A stretch of DNA of 64,000 bases from Salinibacillus kushneri (GCF_900111405.1 NZ_FOHJ01000007.1:62001-126000); one strand, 5' to 3'. Shown: positions 44,626-53,166, counted from the stretch's first letter. The notes: generated from the sequence alone by a model not told the origin. Made by a program: numbers and translations.

Positions 44626-45725
44626 TAATCCTCTCCTCCTTTGTCCTTCCCCTTCGAACCCATAAGAAGACGAATGCCGCCGCCAATAAGAAGCAAGCAA
44701 ACAACTGCCAGCTGTAAATATCGTTGATAATAAAAACGAATATCGATTTGGAATACTTCTGTCATATACCGTCCAAATACAGGCATAAGAATGGAGTCCA
44801 CAATAAAAAATATACCTAATACAATGAGCCCAATTCCGAGCCAGCGTTGATGATTAGCAAAGTAGCCAATTATCGGTACATCCTTAGCCTCACCGATTTC
44901 ATGACGAGATTGCTGCTGCAGGGCATCAAAAAAGCTGAAGAACCAAATTACAGGTACTAAAAAGAGAAATAAAGATATCCGCAATGCATCAAGAATATAA
45001 ATAGAAAGTAAAAACCCTATCATTAACTGAAGGCCTCTCTTTTGTAAGCCTAAGTACATATGTCCTGCACCCGGAAAAATGGAAAGAACGGTTGTGATAG
45101 CCTTACTTTTCCCCTCACTTGCCCGGTGCTGCTCGAAATCCTCCATAATTGAACGATCCATAAGCTCTTCACCATTTTGTTGCTTATTTAACAGCTGAAT
45201 CGTATCAAAAAGACTGTAAATCCAAATGATCGGTAATCCCAGAACAAATATAAGAAAGCCAGGCTGACTCGTTAAGATTGTGACAAACAAAATCATTGTC
45301 CCCAGACCAAGAAAGCCTGTCAGAAAGGTTAATCCGCGATAATTTAGACCTAGATGAAAATGGCCCACACCTGGTATAAACGAAAGGACAATCGTTAAAA
45401 AACGGTCCTGACTCTCTTCATCTCTTTTTTGCTGATTTTGATTTCTATCACTTTCAAGAATTCCTTGTTCTCTTTGTACAACGACTGAACCACTTAATAA
45501 AGTAATCACCATATCAAACATATTGACCATCCAAATACCAAGAGCTAAAAGTAAAGCAATTAGAAAATCATTATAAGGGAACAGAATCGCCAAAATAAAA
45601 GCAAGCCCTAAGGACCCGGCAAATCCCAGCCCATACAGCACCCCTCTAACTTTTCGGTTCAAATAGATATGACCAAACCCCGGTATAAAAGCTAATAAAA
45701 AGGCAAATAGTCGTGATTTATTCAT
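44625..45725 (-). CDS. Multi-pass membrane protein with three TM2-like repeats
   Basis: 366 aa. Three repeats of about 100 residues, each starting P-G-x-G-H (15-19, 118-122, 218-222), then R-G about 10 residues later, and ending in W-x(4-6)-F-D (Asp near 71, 174 and 267). Charged linkers separate repeats 1, 2 and 3. Two more helices form the C-terminus. Each unit resembles a TM2-like helix hairpin. The gene overlaps the anti-sigma stop by 8 nt. Function unknown; being in an ECF operon suggests an envelope role. Confidence 0.75.
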   Translation of the reverse strand: MNKSRLFAFLLAFIPGFGHIYLNRKVRGVLYGLGFAGSLGLAFILAILFPYNDFLIALLLALGIWMVNMFDMVITLLSGSVVVQREQGILESDRNQNQQKRDEESQDRFLTIVLSFIPGVGHFHLGLNYRGLTFLTGFLGLGTMILFVTILTSQPGFLIFVLGLPIIWIYSLFDTIQLLNKQQNGEELMDRSIMEDFEQHRASEGKSKAITTVLSIFPGAGHMYLGLQKRGLQLMIGFLLSIYILDALRISLFLFLVPVIWFFSFFDALQQQSRHEIGEAKDVPIIGYFANHQRWLGIGLIVLGIFFIVDSILMPVFGRYMTEVFQIDIRFYYQRYLQLAVVCLLLIGGGIRLLMGSKGKDKGGED

Positions 45726-46164
45726 TCCCTTTCTCCTCCTTTCCGTTATTTAATGAGTCAAGAAAATTTGATTCAAGAATTTGTTCTGAGATAGATGGAT
45801 CATCGGCTTTAATTTGATCATTAAGACTAAATAGCATATCGAAGACACCTGTAAACATTAATAAAACTGTTAAACCAGCAGCTAAGACATAATGACCTAT
45901 CGTTTTACGATGCACTTCTCTGGAAGAAGATTTTGATGATTCATTTGCTAGTTTAGGCTGAACGGTCTGCAGTTTTTCGAGGGTGTCATCTGTAAAGGAA
46001 TGTGAAACTGAAAATGGAACGGACCATTCTTCAATGACTCCCATGTAGTGATCAAAACATATATCACACTCACTAAGGTGGTCTTCAACTTTTCGTTGAT
46101 TATCTTCCAGTAACTGCCCTACAACATACTGTTGCAGTATTTCCCACTCCATATGGCTACTCAT
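45718..46164 (-). CDS. Zinc-finger anti-sigma factor (zf-HC2)
   Basis: 148 aa from ATG 46164, overlapping the sigma stop by one base (TGATG), with GGAAGGAGGAGG upstream. N-terminal ZAS domain with H-L-S-E-C-D-I-C (HxxxCxxC). One membrane helix at about residues 93-112 and a short external acidic tail. It should hold the sigma factor of the preceding gene at the membrane and release it after a signal, perhaps by proteolysis. Confidence 0.88.
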   Translation of the reverse strand: MSSHMEWEILQQYVVGQLLEDNQRKVEDHLSECDICFDHYMGVIEEWSVPFSVSHSFTDDTLEKLQTVQPKLANESSKSSSREVHRKTIGHYVLAAGLTVLLMFTGVFDMLFSLNDQIKADDPSISEQILESNFLDSLNNGKEEKGNE

Positions 46165-46706
46165 CAAAAATCCTCCTCCTTCCAATATTGGCGCATCCAT
46201 TTTCTGGAACGATAAAGCCTCATTTCTACTGTCTTTTCCGCTATATTTAAATCCTGGGCTATCTCCGCATAAGACATTTCCCGAATATAGTAACAGAACA
46301 CCACATCCCGAAAACTTCCCGGCATTGACTCTATTGCTTTACGAACGTTTTCTTTTTTATTTCTTTCCAGCATCTCCATCTCTGCGCTGTTTTCCTGTTC
46401 AATATGAAAAATGGGCTCATCAAAGGAGGTTAAATCCTCCTGTCTTCGCTTTTTCTTTCGATAGGAATCAATCGCTGTGTGGTAAGCTATACGACTTAAC
46501 CATGTTTTAAAGCCTTGCGCTTGATAGGAAGGGAGCGCATCTACCATTTTGATGAACGTTTCCTGTGTTAAGTCTTCAGCCTCTTGTTTATCTTTGGCTA
46601 CACTATAGGTCACCTTAAAAATGTGATGCTTATATTTTTCAATTAGCATGCGCAAAGCTTGCTGGTGACCGGCTTTTACTTTTTCAATTAATGGTTCGTC
46701 GTGAAT
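46164..46706 (-). CDS. ECF-family RNA polymerase sigma factor, non-canonical start
   Basis: About 180 aa. Region 2 (A-E-D-L-T-Q-E-T-F-I-K-M) and region 4 (M-S-Y-A-E-I-A-Q-D-L-N-I) are clear. The first TTG (46655) would delete the family-typical L-I-E-K-V-K-A-G-H-Q-Q-A segment encoded just upstream in the same frame. The only codons correctly spaced from the strong GGAGGGG there are ATC (46709) and ATT (46706). CGTCTA at 46743-46748, an ECF -10 motif, lies 37 nt upstream, so the operon may be self-activating. Regulon unknown. Confidence 0.82.
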   Translation of the reverse strand: MHDEPLIEKVKAGHQQALRMLIEKYKHHIFKVTYSVAKDKQEAEDLTQETFIKMVDALPSYQAQGFKTWLSRIAYHTAIDSYRKKKRRQEDLTSFDEPIFHIEQENSAEMEMLERNKKENVRKAIESMPGSFRDVVFCYYIREMSYAEIAQDLNIAEKTVEMRLYRSRKWMRQYWKEEDF

Positions 46707-46781
46707 GATGCTCCCCTCCCCTCTCTTAAAAATGACATCTTTTAGACGAGGCTTTAGCTATAAAACCCTACAAAAAATTAA

Positions 46782-46814
46782 CAAAAAATATACTGACCAA
46801 GAAAACTTAGTCAG
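46782..46814 (-). terminator. Terminator of the HMCES gene
   Basis: CTGACTAAG / CTTGGTCAG stem with TTTT loop (minus strand) followed by TATATTTTTTG. It separates this gene from the sigma operon. Confidence 0.82.
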
Positions 46815-46916
46815 TAGTATTGTCCTTTATTTGCTTAGCATGCCATATTATCCATCCATTCCAGAGGGTTATTTGACCAGAGCGACAAGGATACAAAAGC
46901 AAAACGTATTCCCCCC

Positions 46917-47585
46917 TTACACTAATGGAGCAATGCAATCTTCACCTTCATTAGTTGCACTGTTTACATATGTACTTACTTCATAAGCTGTAAGGTCTTC
47001 ATTAGGTAAATGTAATAAGAAATTCTGCATTTCCTCCGCATCCCGCTGCTCTTTTTCAACCCATTCCTGCTCCTTTTCTTTCGGTAAAATAACAGGCATA
47101 CGGTTATGAATAGCTGACATAAATTCATTTGGACTCTTAGTTAATATCGTGCAAGTGACCATTTCCTGTTCCCCCTGCTTCCAACGATCCCAAAGTCCAG
47201 CAAAAGCAAATAACTTGCGGTTTTGCAGTGAAATTCTTAATGGCTGCTTGTTCTTTTTATCAAGTCGCTTCCATTCATAAAAGCTATCCGCTACAATCAA
47301 ACAACGTCTACGCTCCAGCAAACGTTTAAAACTGGGCTTCTCAGCTGCCGACTCCGTTCGAGCATTAATCATCTTATAACCTATCGATGAATCCTTTGCC
47401 CAGGATGGTACGAGCCCCCATTTTAAATACCCCGCCCGATTTTTCTCCCCATCATGAACAATGGCTAAGACTGATTGACCAGGAGCTATGTTATATCGCG
47501 GTTGATAGTTTTCAATTTCATTGGCAATTCCAAAAGCTTCTAAAATCTCTAATTCTTCCGCAAGTAAAGTAAAACGTCCACACAT
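46917..47585 (-). CDS. SOS-response-associated peptidase, HMCES/YedK family
   Basis: 222 aa from ATG 47585, which puts the catalytic Cys at position 2 (M-C-G-R-F-T) as the family needs; AAGGGTGA upstream. Other key segments: R-Y-N-I-A-P-G-Q, W-G-L-V-P-S-W-A, N-A-R-T-E-S, F-Y-E-W-K and I-H-N-R-M-P. Crosslinks covalently to abasic sites in single-stranded DNA to protect them. Confidence 0.93.
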   Translation of the reverse strand: MCGRFTLLAEELEILEAFGIANEIENYQPRYNIAPGQSVLAIVHDGEKNRAGYLKWGLVPSWAKDSSIGYKMINARTESAAEKPSFKRLLERRRCLIVADSFYEWKRLDKKNKQPLRISLQNRKLFAFAGLWDRWKQGEQEMVTCTILTKSPNEFMSAIHNRMPVILPKEKEQEWVEKEQRDAEEMQNFLLHLPNEDLTAYEVSTYVNSATNEGEDCIAPLV

Positions 47586-47681
47586 GTTCATCACCCTTTA
47601 TTTTCAATGTAAAATTAGGATAATTCTGTTATCATATATTGTACATGGTTTTAGTAAAAGTATGAAGAAAGGAAATGGGCT

Positions 47682-48509
47682 ATGTTGAACGCATTTATTG
47701 AAAAAACAGATGTCATTATTTTTGACCTGGATGGAACTTTATATGAAGGTGACCAGCATTTTGCATTAATGGTAAATCATTTAAAGCAACGATTGCCCGA
47801 AAAACATCACCAGAGTTTTGATGAGCTTTATCAGCAATCTTTGGCTGGGAAGCATGCCTTAACTATCGGGAAGGTCTATGATATTCAAGAGGATGTCATC
47901 TGGACTTGGAATCCATTTACTACAGAATTAACGAACGCTCAAAACTGGAATAATGAACTTGTACATATTAAAAATGCACCAGATAAGTTAGCTGTTTCAG
48001 AATTTGATTATAAACGTTTTGTTCCTATTGGTGATGGCTGGTGGCCACCATACTCCATAGCCCGTCATTTCGGACTGTCAAACGAAGATACCCAATGGGC
48101 TTATCGCCGTACTAAAGAACAAATGGCAAAATTAGATGGAATGCTCGAGCCAACACCTGGACTACAGGAATATTTAGAGGAACTATCAAAAACAAAGAAG
48201 CTGGTTCTAATTACGAACAGTGAAATGGAAGATGTTCATCGATTATTGAGATTTTTAGACTTAGATCATATTTTTTCAGACATTGTCCCGAGTGCCTTAA
48301 AACCAACCAATACGAAAAAGCATTTTAAAGACGTTTTAGCCAGGTACAACGAAAAACCTGAACAAGTGCTATCCATTGGAGACAACTTTATGAATGAAGT
48401 AGCTCCAGCACTGCAGTTGGGAATGTATGCTGTCTGGTTAACGACATCTAAAGAGGAGCCTGTTAAGGAAGAAAAGTTTATGAAAATACGAACATTAGCA
48501 ACAAAATAA
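47682..48509 (+). CDS. HAD-superfamily hydrolase
   Basis: 275 aa. Motif I D-L-D-G-T-L-Y near residue 15, a helical cap with W/P-rich segments (G-D-G-W-W-P-P-Y), motif II I-T-N-S, and motif III/IV S-I-G-D-N-F-M-N-E. Subfamily I (beta-phosphoglucomutase/phosphatase-like). Substrate unknown. Own terminator. Confidence 0.85.
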   Translation: MLNAFIEKTDVIIFDLDGTLYEGDQHFALMVNHLKQRLPEKHHQSFDELYQQSLAGKHALTIGKVYDIQEDVIWTWNPFTTELTNAQNWNNELVHIKNAPDKLAVSEFDYKRFVPIGDGWWPPYSIARHFGLSNEDTQWAYRRTKEQMAKLDGMLEPTPGLQEYLEELSKTKKLVLITNSEMEDVHRLLRFLDLDHIFSDIVPSALKPTNTKKHFKDVLARYNEKPEQVLSIGDNFMNEVAPALQLGMYAVWLTTSKEEPVKEEKFMKIRTLATK

Positions 48510-48521
48510 AATTTCATGCTT

Positions 48522-48560
48522 AAGAGGCCTTGAGCTTATAGGCTCAAGGCCTCTTTTTTA
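48522..48560 (+). terminator. Terminator of the HAD gene
   Basis: Long stem AAGAGGCCTTGAGC / GGCTCAAGGCCTCTT followed by TTTTTA. Confidence 0.9.
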
Positions 48561-48561
48561 C

Positions 48562-49215
48562 TTAACCGTCTATTAATCCATTCCGAATAAAACGAAGTGT
48601 ATACTCTATTTCTTGCTCATCATCCCAATCAAAGTCCGGCATAATAATAAATCGGGCAATCATAAAACCTGCCACAGTAGAAATCGTAAGACGCATTACA
48701 GTTTCAGTTGGAAAATCTCCAATCTGACCCTTTTCCTTAAAAAGCTCCACAGCCTTTTTAAAACGGGGAAGAACATTCGTAACAAACGCTTCTCTGTATC
48801 CTCGTTGAATTTCAGGGTGAAAGGCCATTTCCTGTAAAATAATCTTTAGCAAGGGGACATTTTGCTTAACAAATTCATAACGTTCTTTAATGAGTTCACG
48901 TAACAACGTGTCCATATCAGCTAAATTCTCATCCACAAATACGTTATTTACAAATTTTTCTGCAAAAAAGGGGGCAGCAAATCTGGTGATCATAGGGGTC
49001 ACGATAGAGATAAGAAGCTCTTTTTTCGTTTTATAGTGACGAAAAATGGTCCCTTCTGCTACACCTGCACGATTGGCAATTTCACTTGTGGATGTTGCTG
49101 CATATCCTTTTTCTGCAAAAATCTCGATTGCAGCGCGAATAATGTTTGCTTGTTTTGGAGTCATTTTTTGATCAGCTGCTTCCATTAATTCTTTTATCAT
49201 GTCATGCCGCTCCAT
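48562..49215 (-). CDS. TetR-family transcriptional regulator
   Basis: 217 aa from ATG 49215 (AAGGAG 7 nt upstream; 49221 is too close). N-terminal TetR helix-turn-helix (A-A-T-S-T-S-E-I-A-N-R-A-G-V-A-E-G-T-I-F, then H-Y). Encoded last in the ABC operon, so it probably represses that operon by binding the two palindromes at 51001-51059. Ligand unknown, perhaps the transported compound. Confidence 0.88.
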   Translation of the reverse strand: MERHDMIKELMEAADQKMTPKQANIIRAAIEIFAEKGYAATSTSEIANRAGVAEGTIFRHYKTKKELLISIVTPMITRFAAPFFAEKFVNNVFVDENLADMDTLLRELIKERYEFVKQNVPLLKIILQEMAFHPEIQRGYREAFVTNVLPRFKKAVELFKEKGQIGDFPTETVMRLTISTVAGFMIARFIIMPDFDWDDEQEIEYTLRFIRNGLIDG

Positions 49216-49227
49216 ACTCATTCTCCT

Positions 49228-50256
49228 TTATAACCTTCGATGCCGTTTTAATGCTAAAATATTTAATATAAAGAATAGCAAAGTAAAACCAAGCAGAACA
49301 AGAAGATTTGGCCAGACATCCAATAGATTTTTTCCTTTGATCATCATCTCCTGCATGGATTCCGCGCCATAAGTTAGTGGCATAAACTTACTTAACACTT
49401 GAATCCATTCCGCTAACGTTTCCAGATTAAAGATTCCGGAGAAAAACACTTGAGGAATGATTACAATCGGAATAAATTGCATAATTTGAAATTCATTTTG
49501 AGCAAAGGCTGACAGGAGTATAGCAAGTGTTAAAGCGGTAATAGCCAATAAAAAGGTAACGATAAGCAATTGCCAAAAGTCTCCTGCCATCCAAATATCT
49601 AATACATAAATCGAAAACGCCACAATGATAAGAGATTGTAATATGGTAAACAAACCAAAACCTAATACATACCCAGTCACGATTTCCCATCTTTTGATAG
49701 GAGTCGATAATAATTTTTCCAAAGTGCCTTGTGTTCTCTCACGAAGAAAGGAAATTCCTCCAATAATAAATACAAAAAAGAATACGAAAAATCCAATTAA
49801 TACAGACCCAATGCGATCAAATAAATTTAAATCTTCATCTCCATAAAAATAGTCAACAATTAATGAATCAGAGTTTTTTCCAGTGTTTCCAGACTGTAAA
49901 GCCTCTTGAATTGTAGACATAACGGCAGAATTTGCAGTGGGCTCACTACCTTCTAAGAGAATAAAAGGCTTTTGATTTTTTATCGTTATATAAGCATCTA
50001 ATTGATCTTGTTTAAATGCCTCTATGGCTTCCTCTTCCGTATATTAAACAAGGTCTTTTTCCAGCCCTTTTTGTAATGCTTCCTGCATGGATGATGGAAG
50101 ATTCTGGACTGCAATTTCAGGATGATAATCGTCCCCATCAAGGACAAGCCAAATGAGCGTTAGAACAAGCATAGGAGCTATGATGAGTAATGCTATCGAT
50201 CGTTTATCACGTAAAAATTGCTGCATAATTCGTTTCATAATCGCCCAAACTCTCAT
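49228..50256 (-). pseudogene. ABC-2 permease gene interrupted by an in-frame stop
   Basis: One continuous 343-codon frame, except for a TAA at 50044-50046 (codon 71). Upstream part: N-terminal membrane anchor M-K-R-I-M-Q-Q-F-L-R-D. Downstream of TAA the frame goes on at once with Y-T-E-E-E-A-I-E-A-F-K-Q-D-Q, then the external domain and six-helix core (L-R-E-R-T-Q-G-T-L-E-K-L). Start overlaps the ATPase stop by 4 nt. A single base change (for example TTA or CAA to TAA) explains it: a null mutation, sequencing error or readthrough. Confidence 0.85.
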
Positions 50257-50975
50257 GACTCATCACCTCCATAAGCAAGAAAAGCTTTCTCAAGCGTATC
50301 GACTTCTTGATTTTTCTTTAATTGTTCAGGTCGATCACAAGCAATAACATACCCGTCTCGCAACATAGCTAAGCGATCACACTTTTCCGCCTCATCCATC
50401 ACATGAGTGGTTACAAGAATCGTCATGCCTTGTTCTTTCAGGGTTTGAAGGTCCTTCCAAATGGATTGCCTTAACATGGGATCAATCCCTACTGTTGGTT
50501 CATCTAAAATCAATAAATCGGGGTTATGTAACAATGATCCGGCTAACGACAGCCTTCTTTTCATTCCTCCAGAGAAATTTTGTACAATTTTATTTACATG
50601 GTCTGTTAAATCTACCATTTGTAATGCCTCTAAGATCGCCTTTTTTCTGTCCTTCTTACCCAGTCCATAAATAGAAGCCAGAAACTCCAGGTTTTCTTTA
50701 GCAGATAGTTCTTGATATAGAGCATCAGATTGTGCCATATATCCAATGGATTTCATTAAACTTAAAGAGGGGACCTTTTGTTGATTAATCAGAACCTCCC
50801 CTTTATCTGCTTCAAGAATCCCTCCAATGATTTTAACTAAAGTGGTCTTTCCTGCCCCGGAGGGCCCGAGCAAACCAAAAATTTCTCCTTCTTCAATTTG
50901 CATATCAATATCTTTAAGCACTTTCTCATTAGAAAACGAAAGCGCCAGGCCCTGGATTTTAATCATCGTGGACAT
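50253..50975 (-). CDS. ABC transporter ATP-binding protein (drug-export type)
   Basis: 240 aa. Walker A GPSGAGKTTL, Q-loop, signature F-S-G-G-M-K-R-R, Walker B L-L-I-L-D-E-P-T-V-G-I-D-P, and switch H in V-T-T-H-V-M-D-E. AAAGGAGAG 7 nt before the ATG. First gene of the ATPase-permease-TetR operon. The partner permease frame carries a stop codon, so the transporter may be inactive. Confidence 0.9.
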   Translation of the reverse strand: MSTMIKIQGLALSFSNEKVLKDIDMQIEEGEIFGLLGPSGAGKTTLVKIIGGILEADKGEVLINQQKVPSLSLMKSIGYMAQSDALYQELSAKENLEFLASIYGLGKKDRKKAILEALQMVDLTDHVNKIVQNFSGGMKRRLSLAGSLLHNPDLLILDEPTVGIDPMLRQSIWKDLQTLKEQGMTILVTTHVMDEAEKCDRLAMLRDGYVIACDRPEQLKKNQEVDTLEKAFLAYGGDES

Positions 50976-51000
50976 AAGGTTTCTCTCCTTTCACCATCAA

Positions 51001-51059
51001 TGAGTGGTTACTCACTTTATATTCTAATCTTATCCACAACTAAAGTGATTAATCACTCA
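51001..51059 (-). promoter_or_regulatory. Two TetR-type operator palindromes
   Basis: TGAGTGGTTACTCA (51001-51014) and AGTGATTAATCACT (51044-51057) are related palindromes 29 nt apart, directly upstream of the ABC operon. The half-site is (T)GAGTGR. They probably flank or overlap the promoter and bind the TetR protein encoded third in the operon. I could not fix the -35 and -10 boxes. Confidence 0.7.
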
Positions 51060-51060
51060 T

Positions 51061-51199
51061 TTTTTGATAAAGGTTTTTAAACTATAAATTTGCATACCTG
51101 GAATCAACCCAACAAGAACACCTGCTATACCTTGCATGGTGCTTTCTGCTCTGATTCTACTTAAAGCCTGGCCTACGCCTTCGTTACACTTTTTTTCAA
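51061..51199 (-). other. Possible decayed coding remnant
   Basis: A minus-strand frame reads C-N-E-G-V-G-Q-A-L-S-R-I-R-A, then M-Q-G-I-A-G-V-L-V-G-L-I-P-G-M-Q, ending TGA near 51060. It looks protein-like but has no start or ribosome site of its own and follows the next gene out of frame. Unidentified. Confidence 0.25.
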
Positions 51200-51406
51200 T
51201 TACTTGTTTTTTTCTTTTATATTTACATACCCATAGAAAATAAAAGGTAATAAAATAATCATAATAAACACAATATAGCTAACTATCTTAAGATGAAAAA
51301 GAAATTCATTAAGTAAAAACAAACATAAGAGGATAGACGAAATAGTGACCCACGCTTTCCAATATTTCTTTAATAAGTAATTGCTACCTTCTTTATTTTG
51401 AGACAT
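51200..51406 (-). CDS. Small two-helix membrane protein, unknown function
   Basis: 68 aa, ATG with GAGGTAA 7 nt upstream. Two hydrophobic helices (about 19-36 and 42-59) with basic ends on both sides, so both termini are likely cytoplasmic. No family recognised. Confidence 0.62.
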   Translation of the reverse strand: MSQNKEGSNYLLKKYWKAWVTISSILLCLFLLNEFLFHLKIVSYIVFIMIILLPFIFYGYVNIKEKNK

Positions 51407-51589
51407 TCACATTACCTCTTTTAAATCATCCTATAAAAATATATAAGAAAATGGTACATGTAAGTAAAATCCCCGTCTTACTACTCGTATTTTGACTTAC
51501 AGGATTACCTACCTTATTGGCATCAATGATGGCATTTTTGCCAATAAATATTCAAGCCCCGCCTTAATAAACATAGGTTTTGATTTCCC

Positions 51590-51690
51590 CTCCATTGCGC
51601 TCACTCTCCGTGGGCAATCCGGGAACTTCCTCTTACGATTTAGTCCAATTCCGACTCTTAAAACAACAATCTTTTAGAAAACAGCGTAAA
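51590..51690 (-). repeat. Bacillaceae intergenic repeat element
   Basis: On the minus strand it begins GCTGTTTTCTAAAAGATTGT and ends CCACGGAGAGTGAGCGCAAT. The first part recurs at 30769-30797 and the second is related to 21380-21400. Elements of this plan are common between genes in Bacillaceae (from memory). No coding potential. Confidence 0.55.
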
Positions 51691-51717
51691 TAAAAAACTA
51701 GAGCCTGCAGCCCTAGC
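51690..51717 (-). terminator. Terminator of the DUF1992 gene
   Basis: CTAGGGC / GGCTCTAG hairpin followed by TTTTTTATTT on the minus strand; the stem overlaps the stop codon. Confidence 0.7.
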
Positions 51718-52090
51718 GAATACCAAATCGTTTCTGTATTTTTCCGCGATATTTAGGATAAGCCGGTGATGAGGAGAGTCTGCGTTTATCCATCAACGAC
51801 TGATAGTGGATGTGCTTTTCTGTCAGCTTTTCTTTATACTCTTCTATTTCCTTTTCATCCTGTGTCTGATTGATTAATTCTTCAAGTGTGACCATTTCTT
51901 TTTTAATCTTCATTTCTTCCGGAAGTACACCAGCATTTTTCATCATCCGGTAACTGGTACGCAAATCCTCAGACATCCCTGCTAAATCATCCTTAGGAAG
52001 CGGCTTTCCTTTTCCCGGAAGATTATCGAGCTCTCCTTTATCCAAAGCGCTTTTAATTTTTTCTTCAGCAAGAATATATCCAATATCCAT
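51713..52090 (-). CDS. DUF1992 protein (DnaJC28-like conserved domain)
   Basis: 125 aa from ATG 52090 (GGAGG 7 nt upstream). The family core A-E-E-K-I-K-S-A-L-D-K-G-E-L-D-N-L-P-G-K-G-K-P-L is present, with D-L-R-T-S-Y-R-M-M-K-N-A-G. No J domain. Soluble, function unknown in bacteria. It lies 15 nt after the YkgJ-like gene, likely the same transcript. Confidence 0.88.
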   Translation of the reverse strand: MDIGYILAEEKIKSALDKGELDNLPGKGKPLPKDDLAGMSEDLRTSYRMMKNAGVLPEEMKIKKEMVTLEELINQTQDEKEIEEYKEKLTEKHIHYQSLMDKRRLSSSPAYPKYRGKIQKRFGIR

Positions 52091-52105
52091 ATCCACACCT
52101 CCCTG

Positions 52106-52849
52106 CTACATAGATTGATTCTCATGCCACACTTTTAACCAATTCGGCAAATAATCATAAGAAAACAAATCATCTGGATAGTTAATAAAAGCCGTATGCT
52201 CCTCTTCATATAAGAATTGAACAAACTCATTTAAGGCTCCCATATATTCATTATATAAAAACTCAAAACTAATGGTTTCCTCAGGCAAATCGTTCTCGGC
52301 ACATAGGTTCGGATCCGTATAATTGACATAGGTCCTGCAAGGAATTGGACGTATTTCATATGCCATACACATATTCGTTTCCGTATTTAACAAAGGACAT
52401 GGTACATGGCTGCGAATATATTTGCGTTTAAAATCAGGATCTTCCTCATAATCCATTGAAGTAATCGTGTCCAGCTTCTTTCCGTATGTTTCATAATATG
52501 ACGTTAAGTGAGCCATAATGGATTGCCTTCGATCAGCTGGAAATTGTTCAATCGCTTTTGTCATGAGCTTAGCTTCCATTTTTGACACAATAATTGGAAA
52601 GTAACAGCAGAAGGCACACCCCATTTGGCACGTTGGTTTCATCCCCATCGTTTGATCCATTTGCTCCATTTCACCACTTACAAGCTGCAAAAGCTCCTGG
52701 AAACTGGCTAATAATTTTTGTTCAACATCTGTGTCTTCATCTGCCCAGGCTTCTACTACTCGGTAAAACTTCTCTTCATCTATTTGATAAGAATTTTGCA
52801 GAAGCTGCATTTTTTCCTGAATCTCTTCAAAGGATAGATAAGTTTTCAT
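52106..52849 (-). CDS. YkgJ-family cysteine-cluster protein
   Basis: 247 aa from ATG 52849. Cys-rich metal-site signature: C-Q-M-G-C-A-F-C-C (about residues 75-83), then C-P-L-L-N-T-E-T-N-M-C and I-R-P-I-P-C-R-T-Y. UPF0153/YkgJ proteins probably bind zinc or an iron-sulfur cluster; role unknown. Co-transcribed with the DUF1992 gene. Confidence 0.87.
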   Translation of the reverse strand: MKTYLSFEEIQEKMQLLQNSYQIDEEKFYRVVEAWADEDTDVEQKLLASFQELLQLVSGEMEQMDQTMGMKPTCQMGCAFCCYFPIIVSKMEAKLMTKAIEQFPADRRQSIMAHLTSYYETYGKKLDTITSMDYEEDPDFKRKYIRSHVPCPLLNTETNMCMAYEIRPIPCRTYVNYTDPNLCAENDLPEETISFEFLYNEYMGALNEFVQFLYEEEHTAFINYPDDLFSYDYLPNWLKVWHENQSM

Positions 52850-53023
52850 CAAATTAAAATCCCTTCATCATTTGCATTCTCTTAAAATTATAGACGAAAT
52901 TTACCAAAAATCATACGGGTATTTTTTGGTGTTTCTCCCTTTCATAGATTTATTGATAGATGTTAGAATAACTTAGACTCTGATAAAACTTCAGTGTAAT
53001 TACAGAATGAGAGGATGAGTTCC

Positions 53024-53155
53024 ATGCATATCGGTAGTAAGGGCTGGTACGTAAATGAACTTAAGAAAATTGGTGTAAGCCGTCATGAAGAACGTAAAAT
53101 TGAAAGTTATAAAAAGCACGTATTAGCCAATTTATTGGAAAGCAAGCAAAAATAA
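53024..53155 (+). CDS. YflJ-like small protein (DUF2639)
   Basis: 43 aa, below normal length cut-offs. ATG 53024 with AGAGGATGAG upstream. M-H-I-G-S-K-G-W-Y-V-N-E-L-K-K matches the DUF2639/YflJ family of Bacillales as I remember it. Basic, helical, function unknown. Own terminator just downstream. Confidence 0.82.
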   Translation: MHIGSKGWYVNELKKIGVSRHEERKIESYKKHVLANLLESKQK

Positions 53156-53166
53156 CCAATTTTATT

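Noticed and set aside
46664-46750. Frameshift as explanation for the sigma gene start
   Set aside because: The frame upstream is continuous and family-like; an ATG in the other frame meets a stop within 17 codons and would need an indel in a conserved segment.
46705-46986. 93-codon plus-strand frame
   Set aside because: Antisense to the sigma operon leader and the HMCES terminator; no ribosome site.
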